From the NCBI GenBank assembly GCA_030830145.1, contig JAURNO010000537.1:1-5584 (forward strand): a stretch of DNA of 5,584 bases, given 5' to 3'. The notes below the pieces were generated by a model. That model worked only from the letters and a program-made list of their open reading frames with translations, was not told the DNA's origin and searched no databases. Source of the stretch: Verrucomicrobiota bacterium. GTDB lineage: Bacteria; Verrucomicrobiota; Verrucomicrobiia; Opitutales; Seribacteraceae. Below, one piece after another: positions 1 through 5,584 of the stretch (the first letter of the stretch is position 1; every line of letters begins with the position of its first letter). The position numbers and the translations under genes are program-made.

Positions 1-1
1 G

Positions 2-370
2 AGTGATGCCAACGGTACCGTTGTCGGGTCGGTGGGTACGGATTGGGTTTTTGGGTTGGGTAACAATAGCTCTTCTTATTGGAAGATGGATTCCGTACTT
101 ACTCAATCCGTCGCCGCAGACTCTTCGTGGCACCTTTTCGCCGGAAGTTATGCTGAAGGGCAGTCAGTTCTTTGGCGGGACGGAGTAAAGGTTTTCGAGC
201 AAACTGTAGTGGGGACCCCAAATTCAACTCCGAGGCTTTTGGCCTTGGGTGGTTCTGGAGCCAATGATCATTTCTCTCAATCCGAAGTTGCGGAACTTTT
301 GTTTTTCGACAGAGCCCTCAATCCATCCGAATTGTACGCCATGCAGGAGTATCTTCGTGTCAAATGGCAA
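2..370 (+). other. C-terminal part of a LamG/ConA-like domain ('LWLDASD' type)
   Basis: Residues 1-122 form the second half of a concanavalin-A-like jelly-roll domain whose first half lies upstream of the window. Visible marks are the strand around W43 (SSWHLFAGSY), the following strand with a DGxxV turn (WRDGVKVFEQ), and the closing stretch AELLFFDRALNPSEL ending in EYLRVKW. This 'aEllvfdRaLs..E...ve.YL..KW' ending is characteristic of bacterial LamG-like domains whose N-terminal strand reads LWLDASD. The domain runs straight into the DUF2341-like region with only a few residues between. A ligand cannot be predicted. Confidence 0.82.
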
Positions 371-3300
371 GGCGGCGATCTGTCTGATTTTCCTCTTCTT
401 GTCCGAATGGGAACGGCTTATCATCCGGACTTTTCTCACTCGTCGTTTGCTGCCCCTTCAAATGGCGGAGACTTGCGTTTCTTCGACAGTCAAAACCGCG
501 AATTGATTCATGAAATCGACGAGTGGAACGCTTCGGGTGAAACCACCGCTTGGGTGCAGGTCAAGGATTTGAGTCCAGATAAGAAAATTTTCGCTTATTG
601 GGGCAACGTCGCAGACATAACTCCTCCTGCCTATCGTTCCGATGGTACTCTCTGGTCTGGCTACGAAGGAGTTTGGCACCTCGACGACATTCTTGATTCT
701 TCGGTCAATGGAAGAAGCGCTGCGGCAAACGGTGGTGCCGTCCCTGGTATGCCCGGTCTTGTCGGCCAGAGCTTTTCCCTCGATGGCAATGACGACGACT
801 TGACCATTACCGGATACACGGGAATCACGGGTTCGAGTGGGCGGGCTGTTTCCCTATGGCTCAAGACTAATCAATCGACCGGAGGCCTCGCAGGTTGGGG
901 CGTGACGGGCAATCTTTGGAACTTGTCCTGGGACAGTCAAGGGCCGCAAGTCCTGACGGGGAACGCGGGAGGAAAAAGACAAGGTTCTTTCGGGCTTTCC
1001 GATGATCAATGGCATCACCTGTCGATCTCCTTTGCCGGAGTCAATTCTGACTTGAATGATACCCGCATCTATGTCGATGGGAAACTAGTCGATGCTCCTG
1101 CTTCTTCGGTTTCCGGTTTGGTCAATACACAAGCTGGGGCTGATCTTCGATTTGGTTCCTTGCGGGACGGAACCTCCAAGATGGCCGGTTCTCTGGATGA
1201 GATTCGGCTCTCCTCAGTTCCTCGAGGGCTGGCGTGGGCAAAGCATTCTTATGAAAGTCAGCGCGCCAGTTCGAATTTCATTGATTATGACCTGCAGTAC
1301 CTAAGTGCTCCGGTTATGCCGGCTGACTTGAATCTCACGGTGGTCAATGGCCAAGCCATGAGTTTTCAGTTCAGGAGCGTTCCGCCTGCCACGCAGTATG
1401 CCTTGAACCCCGCGACTCCTCCTTTCGGTCTTACTTTCAACCCTGCTACTGGTGTTCTTTCGGGAACTCCCGTCGGAGCGCCTGGTCAACTTGTCTTCTC
1501 GGTTACTGCTTCCAACCCCAAGGGGAGTTCGGTGAGTTCGCTTCTTGTCGAGTTGCAGGTTGCCGCACAAGCACCAACCGTATCCGTTGGCTCGATCGTC
1601 GAGGTCGGAGGTCGCACTGTCTCTTTACAAGGCGAGTTGACTGATTCGGGTGGTGTGGCCAATGCAATTACTCTTTATTACGGAGATACGGATGGTGTCG
1701 AAACTCCTGCCGATTGGAACTACAGTCTTTCTCTTGGATCTTATGACCAAGGTCCCGTACCGGCAAACTTGAGCAACTTGAACAGCGGGCAAACTTATTA
1801 CTACCGATTCGCAAGTACGAATTCAGCTGATACGGATTGGTCCGGGGTCGGAAACTTCAACACCCTTTCTTTTGATCAAGGAGTCTTGCGTTTTCATACG
1901 GGAACCAACGAAGTGGGCGGGTCGGCCGGTTTGTTCTGGGACAAGGGGAGTGGAGAGTTCAAGGTAATGGACGCTAATTTGAGTACCGTGAATTACCTGG
2001 CGCCCGATGGAACTTCTTGGATGCTGACCAAAGCGAGTTTTCATTTCCCCGATGATTTTTATCTCGGACCGAATTTGAGCAAGGTTATCCTCGAGGGTGT
2101 AAATGCGCTTTCGATTTCAAGCGATGGAAACGTCACTTTGGCCACTAGTTTGACCGGTTCGCTCTCGCTGTCGTCTCCGCACCTACCCAATGGCTCTCTT
2201 CAGGACGGACATGATGCCTATTATGGCGATGATCCGAATAAAGGTCATCGCATCGGGCGCGGAGTACTGGGCGGGTTCGGCGGGTCACAGGGTCCTGGCA
2301 AAGGGTACAGTCTCGGGAGTAATTCGGCGGGTGGTCTTTCGGGCGGAGGGGGATCTCATGGTGGCGAGGGAGGGCCTGCGGCTTCCGGTCCGTCTGGCAT
2401 CTTTTACGGTTCGGCTGACCTATCGATTCTTATGGGTGGATCCGGTGGTGGAGTCGGCAACCTCGGGGAAGCCGCAGCTGGAGGAGGAGCCTTGGAAATA
2501 ATCTCAGCAGGAAACTTGACCATTGAAAGTGGAGTCAAGGTTTCGATGGATGGCGGTTCCGTTTTGGTCAACCCCAATCAGGGAGCTTATTTTTCCGGTG
2601 GAGCTGGTTCGGGAGGGTCGATTCGTTTGGTTGCCCGGACTATTGTAAACAGGGGTACCCTTTCAGCTCGGGGTGGTCATGCTTCGGGTAGTGACCCCCG
2701 TGAGTCGGGTGCGCGTTTCCTTTCCGATTCAGGAGGAGCCGGGGGCGGAGGACGAGTCGCCTTTCTTTACGATGATCTTTTGGAGCAAGGCTCGGTTGTC
2801 GTTGACGGTGGCACCTCGAACGGTGACGGAAAGGCCGGGCGAAGTGGTACCGTTTTTCTTGGAATCCGCTCCCCTACCCCATTGGTTGACTTGAACCTTA
2901 CTTCGGGGACGATTGTATTTGATACGGCAGGAGCATGGACCCATACCTCCGGACTCAAGGGCAAGGGTTCCGTTTCCCGTTCCGTTTTTTCCGCGAATGG
3001 ACAAAGTTTTGGGTATGGAGTGAGTACTTTCCGCTTCAACCATTTTTCACTCGGACCCAATGTTTCGGTGGTCGTGCGCGGATCCAATTCCCTTCTTTTT
3101 GAAATCGAAGGAAATGCAACGATTTCCACTCAAATTTCTTTGGACGGAAAGAGCGGATTGCAGGGTGTTTATTCCGGCTTGCCGGGATCAGGCGGATGGT
3201 CTTCGGGTCGCGGATTGAGAGATACCGAGAATAATGGTAATCTTCATCCTGCTTTGAATGGCCAAGGGCCTGGCGGCGGACGGGGGTACGAGAAAACCAA

Positions 3301-5584
3301 ATCCAACGGTGGAGGAAGCTACGGTGGAGAAGGAAGCGGCGGTTTCAACCTTGGGATAGCCGGCATGGTTTACGGGGATGAAAAAATCACTCATCTCATA
3401 GGTGGTTCCGGTGGAGGGCATGCCGCCATTGGTACGGGGAATTCCGGAGGCGGTGGTGGCGCCATTGGCTTTGCCGTAACTGGAGATTTTATTCTTGAGG
3501 CAAATGGATCCATTTCCGTAATCGGCGGTTCCGGCGATTCAGACTTTGATTCTTCAGGAGCGGGAGGTTCCGGTGGCTCGATTCGAATTGCAGCTTCCAA
3601 CATACTAAACTCAGGCAAGTTGCTGGCCATGGGGGGAGATGCGTTTGGTCTTGGTGGACCTGGCGGTGGAGGTAGAATCGCATTCGCCACGGGTGGAACT
3701 CTTCAGGAGGGGGACACCAATGCCTCGGGAGGAAGATCCTTGGGCTTTTCTTCTTCGACTCATCGCGGTGCTGATTTGGTCGGGCATTGGAAGTTCGATG
3801 AAAACTCTTCGGTTTCGGTTGCCATGGATTCGAGTGGAAACGAATTGAATGGCACGATCGGAGGCTCTCCCCAAAGATTGGCGGGGGTTCGCGGAGGGGC
3901 TTTCTATTTTGATGGAAACGACGACAGGGTTTTCCTTCCCTATGACCCCAAGATGGCCTTGGACGAGTACACCGTTTCTTTCTGGATTTATCCGGAGCGT
4001 AACGTCGGGGAATCCTGGACCGGCCTTTTCGGTCGGGCGGGAAGAAACCACGCTATTTGGTTAGGGAATTCCAATCACGTCGACTCTCCTTTCATTCATC
4101 ATCGTTTTGCAGAGGGAGCGAATACCAACCAAGGGCCGGGGAATCATTATCTTCCGGGTTGGAATCAATGGTATCATATCGTTTGTTCCAATGGTGGGAT
4201 AGGTTCGGTTGCCCGCACCTTCGTCAATGGCAGTTACCTCGAAGGAAATGCGGTACGCGAAATTCAGGTACTCGAGAACTTGCCACTCAATACGGTTGCC
4301 CCCCTGAATATTGGAGTCAACCCCGAAGCCGCTGGTTCCGACGGTCAGTATTTCCTCGGGCGAATGGACGACGTTCGCCTTTATGGCGTGGCCCTTGGCA
4401 TTGAAGACGTTCAACTTATCTACAAGGGCGAAGAGAACCTGAGCGCCTTGCAGAATACTTCCTACCCCGGAACCGTTTTCAAGGCAACGATCCCTGTCCT
4501 GCCGGTCTTTGCCGATCTTAACTTTACCTATGGCCAGAAAATCATCAGTCTTGATCTTGGTGAGCAACCTGGTTTGTCCTACTCCTTAACTGGACTTCCT
4601 TCCGGACTTTCGAACAAAAAGACTTTCGTCCCCACCGATGTTCCGGGCATTCTCGCTTGGTATGCCGCGGACCGAAATGGCAGTGCGGACCTTTATCCAT
4701 CACGATCTTATGACCGAAACGACAGTCTTTTCACGGATGATCTGGTTCTTGGACTTTCTTTCGATGAGACCAATGGATCGATCGCTCATGATTCAACCGG
4801 GAACGGAAACCATGCAAATTTATTGAACCCAGGTCAATGGTCTGCGGGGAAGTCCGGGGGAGGTGTTTCCTTTGACGGAGACAACGACGGAGTCTACTTC
4901 TCCAAGGTCGGTTTCATGAACCAACCGAGTGCCTTTTCTCTTTCGCTTTGGTTCAATCGGGCTGATGACATGTCCGGAACTTCTACCAATCATGCAGTCA
5001 ATAACGTGCTGGTTGCTCAAAGCAGTGCCACCTTCAATGATAATTTCGAGATTGGAAGCTCCGGTTCGGAACTTGAAGTTTATTTGGATTCCGGAGGGGG
5101 GGCCGAGGATGCCTCTCACACTTCAAACGGAGCCGGGATTGTTAACGGAACCTGGCATCACTTGGGGGTAACCTATGGTACCGGGCTTAAGTTGTATCTT
5201 GATGGAAACTTGGTTCTTGATCGTCCGGAGTTTTCCGGACCGCTTGACTCGTCACAGGACTCTCCTCTGTCTTTGGGAGTCGCCCGTGTTTTTTCAGATC
5301 AGTGGGGAGATTTCAATGGCTCCATGGATGATTTGAGACTTTTTGATCGGGAGTTGAACGCCTCGGAAGTCACATTGCTGTACGGTGGCGGCAATGGTGA
5401 CTATTCGTCCGCTTACACGACGAGCGAAACGGGAAGGGTTCGCAAGTGGATGGATCTTTCCGGAGCAGGGAGGCATGCCGAAGCACCTTTTGAAACTTCT
5501 CCAAGAAAGGGATTCGATCCATTGACCGGGACCGACATGGTCTTTCTTGATTATGGAAAGAAACTCTCCATTGCAGACTCCCGA
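2..5584 (+). CDS. Giant multidomain LamG/DUF2341/Ig-like extracellular protein, internal fragment (open at both ends)
   Basis: One uninterrupted frame of 1861 codons fills the window; start and stop lie outside it. The domain order is LamG-like end, DUF2341, LamG, He_PIG-like Ig, FN3-like, two glycine-rich repeats, LamG, half a He_PIG, then a LamG lying within a split LamG-like domain. LamG domains show the usual marks: an FDGxxD turn, a W-H/Y-H strand and a final G-x-[LM]-D-[DE]-[LVI]-R strand. The composition is rich in Gly, Ser, Asn and Asp, with a single Cys (residue 1395) and no hydrophobic membrane segment, as expected for an exported protein. LamG and Ig-like modules in this family commonly bind carbohydrate or protein ligands, so a surface adhesin or polysaccharide-binding role is inferred. 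No catalytic motif was recognised. The signal peptide and any sorting or anchor domain cannot be seen. Coding sense and domain content are near certain; function is a guess. Confidence 0.96.
377..607 (+). other. DUF2341-like domain
   Basis: Residues 126-202 match the DUF2341 pattern from memory: a DLSDFPLLVRM opening strand, then GGDLRFFDSQNRELIHEIDEW, where DLRF-D and the E-I-DEW block are the conserved core, then AWVQVKDLSP and a closing AYWGN strand. DUF2341 is a small all-beta module of unknown function that usually precedes a LamG domain in bacterial surface proteins, exactly as here, with LamG 1 starting about 20 residues later. The usual first strand before the LxDFPvL block (a W-x-y-R-x-x-I type segment) is not visible; the preceding sequence is instead the KW end of the upstream LamG-like domain. 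Confidence 0.85.
668..1276 (+). other. LamG domain 1 (ConA-like jelly roll)
   Basis: Residues 223-425. The first strand is GVWHLDD followed by a DSSVNGRSA turn; the FDGxxD-equivalent is LDGNDDDLTI with D261; then AVSLWLKT, the strand at W337 (DDQWHHLSISF), RIYVDGKLVD, and the closing GSLDEIRLSS. The tail AKHSYESQRASSNF is typical of the helix-like end of LamG domains following DUF2341. All core strands appear to be present, so this is a complete domain of about 200 residues. LamG folds often bind calcium and sugars; whether this one does cannot be read from the sequence. Confidence 0.92.
1301..1564 (+). other. Putative Ig domain (He_PIG-like), complete
   Basis: Residues 434-521. The opening strand ADLNLTVVNGQAMSFQF is followed by QYALNP, then PFGLTFNPATGVLSGTP, which is the hallmark 'P.GL.f...TG.isGTP' hairpin of the He_PIG/cadherin-like putative Ig family, and finally QLVFSVTASNPKGSS. 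These domains act as rigid spacers in large bacterial surface proteins and are often found next to LamG domains. This copy is a useful reference for the truncated second copy near base 4500, which shares the ADLN-[LF]-T...GQ opening. Confidence 0.88.
1571..1870 (+). other. Fibronectin type III-like domain
   Basis: Residues 524-623. The order of strands is APTVSVGSI, TVSLQGELTDSGG, AITLYYGDTDG, then NLSNLNSGQTYYYRFASTNS with the tyrosine cluster Y599-Y601, and VGNFNTLS as the last strand. The 'L..L.sGqtYYYRf.a.Ns....s....F.T' signature is the FN3 core; the 'G.ltd.GG....itlyyG.tDg' variant is widespread in giant proteins of Verrucomicrobiota and Planctomycetota. The role is presumably a spacer or adhesive module. 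It leads directly into the first glycine-rich repeat. Confidence 0.8.
1880..2863 (+). repeat. Glycine-rich beta-repeat module, copy A
   Basis: Residues 627-954. The unit starts with a non-glycine beta-rich lead (GVLRFHT ... SFHF ... YLGPN at residues 688-691) and passes into a glycine-rich body. Anchors shared with copy B are GGSGGG (from residue 812), GGALEI, GSGGSIRLVA (from 869) and GGGGRVAF (914-921), then VDGG...GRSGTVFL. Short hydrophobic strands (for example LEIISA, LTIESG, IRLVAR, RVAFLY) alternate with glycine/serine turns at regular distances, which suggests a beta-solenoid. The body differs from simple PGRS-like repeats in having a fixed, non-periodic motif order preserved between copies. 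I know of no assigned function for it. Confidence 0.75.
2906..3745 (+). repeat. Glycine-rich beta-repeat module, copy B
   Basis: Residues 969-1248, in direct tandem with copy A. Corresponding anchors in the same order are GTIVFDT (against GVLRFHT), TFRF (SFHF), SLGPN from residue 1016, GGSGGG from 1134, GGAIGF, GSGGSIRIAA from 1190 and GGGGRIAF (1221-1228), then NASGGR. Identity is strong at the anchors but low between them, so the duplication is old or the loops diverge fast. The last strand of copy A (GRSGTVFL) has no counterpart; the sequence passes instead through FSSSTHRG into LamG 2. The upstream limit of the unit is less certain than the glycine-rich body. Confidence 0.72.
3770..4435 (+). 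other. LamG domain 2 (ConA-like jelly roll)
   Basis: Residues 1257-1478. It opens with DLVGHWKFDE and MDSSGNELNGT, followed by the FDGNDDRV turn with D1304, the strand TVSFWIYP, the W1390 strand (NQWYHIVCSN), RTFVNGSYLEG, LNIGVNP and the closing GRMDDVRLYGVAL with a final EDVQLIYKG. All typical LamG strands are present. It carries the only cysteine of the window (C1395), at a position where LamG domains usually have a small or hydrophobic residue. The match to the canonical 'glvg.W.fDE' LamG start is very clear. Confidence 0.94.
4490..4612 (+). other. Truncated He_PIG-like putative Ig domain
   Basis: Residues 1497-1537. The opening PVFADLNFTYGQKIISLDL and the strand YSLTGLPSGLS match the first half of a He_PIG domain and resemble the complete copy at residues 434-521. 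At the point where the 'f...TG.isGTP' hairpin should follow, the sequence becomes NKKTFVPTDVPG and passes into the start of another domain. The second half of the Ig fold is absent from the rest of the window. Either the domain is a degenerate remnant or it resumes beyond the window after a nested insertion. Confidence 0.6.
4637..4711 (+). other. N-terminal strand of a split LamG-like ('LWLDASD' type) domain
   Basis: Residues 1546-1570 read DVPGILAWYAADRNGSADLYP. This corresponds to the '[DS]ipGLvlWLDAsD.....' opening of the LamG-like family whose C-terminal end is seen at the start of the window. W1553 is the conserved tryptophan. In usual members the next conserved block (V-x-x-W-x-D-x-S-G-x-G-x-x-A) follows within a few tens of residues; here it appears only after a complete LamG domain, at W1816. 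Confidence 0.65.
4736..5403 (+). other. LamG domain 3, apparently nested inside another LamG-like domain
   Basis: Residues 1579-1801. The first strand is LVLGLSFDE with HDSTGNGNHA after it, then the FDGDNDGVYF turn with D1625, the strand FSLSLWFNR, EIGSSGSELEVYLDS, the W1718 strand (GTWHHLGVTY), LKLYLDGNLV, LSLGVAR and the closing GSMDDLRLFDRELNASEV with TLLYGGG. It is complete and close to canonical. It lies between two blocks that normally adjoin in a different LamG-like domain. A run of seven G bases (5096-5102) lies in it, but the frame is intact on both sides. Confidence 0.93.
5422..5584 (+). other. Continuation of the split LamG-like domain, cut by the window end
   Basis: Residues 1808-1861. 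The block GRVRKWMDLSGAGRHAEA matches the family motif 'g.vs.W.DkSGnGrhA.q' with W1816 as the conserved tryptophan. It is followed by SPRKGFDPLTGTDMVFLDYGKKLSIADS, equivalent to 'P.y....lng...v.FdG.d.ylsi.ds'. This is the second block of the same domain family whose first strand is at residues 1546-1570 and whose kind of C-terminal end is seen at residues 1-122. The rest of the domain must lie downstream of the window. Confidence 0.78.

Noticed and set aside
2190..2501. + strand open frame of 103 codons in another frame
   Set aside because: It overlaps the glycine-rich body of copy A, whose motifs are conserved with copy B in the main frame. The alternative translation shows no known motif.
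2729..3129. Two overlapping reverse-strand open frames (104 and 120 codons)
   Set aside because: They overlap each other in different frames and both oppose the glycine-rich repeats, so at most one could be real, and neither has recognisable content.
3391..3690. Proline-rich reverse-strand frame of 99 codons
   Set aside because: The proline richness is the complement of GGN glycine codons in copy B read backwards, an expected artefact.
2201..3700. Glycine-rich stretch as a possible DNA-level tandem repeat or CRISPR-like array
   Set aside because: There is no constant-length repeat and spacer at the nucleotide level; similarity is at the protein level and non-periodic.
3611..4051. Reverse-strand open frame of 146 codons
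   Set aside because: It is antisense to the junction of copy B and LamG 2. The absence of stops follows from the Gly/Ser-rich codon use of the + strand gene; the translation is charged and low in structure.
4061..4567. Reverse-strand open frame of 168 codons
   Set aside because: It lies antisense to LamG 2 and the truncated Ig domain, which are clearly coding on the + strand with conserved motifs. Its translation resembles no family I know and shows no domain pattern.

Overview
The whole window lies inside one very large protein-coding gene on the + strand. Reading from base 2, codons run without a stop to the last base: 1861 codons, with no start, no stop and no intergenic DNA. The true gene is therefore longer than the window at both ends. 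Residue numbers below count from base 2. I found no RNA gene, mobile element, promoter, terminator or CRISPR array, and all shorter ORFs in other frames look like shadows of this one.

The protein is a mosaic of extracellular beta-sandwich and beta-rich modules. In order they are: the C-terminal end of a LamG/concanavalin-A-like domain (residues 1-122); a DUF2341-like domain (126-202); LamG domain 1 (223-425); a putative Ig (He_PIG-like) domain (434-521); a fibronectin-III-like domain (524-623); two tandem copies of a glycine-rich, probably beta-solenoid module (627-954 and 969-1248); LamG domain 2 (1257-1478); a He_PIG-like domain cut off halfway (1497-1537); the first strand of another 'LWLDASD'-type LamG-like domain (about 1546-1570); a complete LamG domain 3 (1579-1801); and then the continuation of the interrupted 'LWLDASD'-type domain (about 1808 to the window end).

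Giant genes combining LamG, DUF2341, He_PIG and glycine-rich modules are typical of the Verrucomicrobiota/Planctomycetota/Lentisphaerota group, and the moderate base composition (a little over half G+C by eye) fits a marine verrucomicrobial lineage. This assignment is inference from architecture only. The likely role is a secreted or cell-surface adhesin or polysaccharide-binding protein. No catalytic domain is visible, and the secretion signal and any C-terminal anchor would lie outside the window.

The most interesting points are the apparent nesting of one LamG-type domain inside another near the 3' end, the truncated Ig-like domain just before it, the diverged tandem duplication of the glycine-rich module, and the near absence of cysteine (one in 1861 residues).
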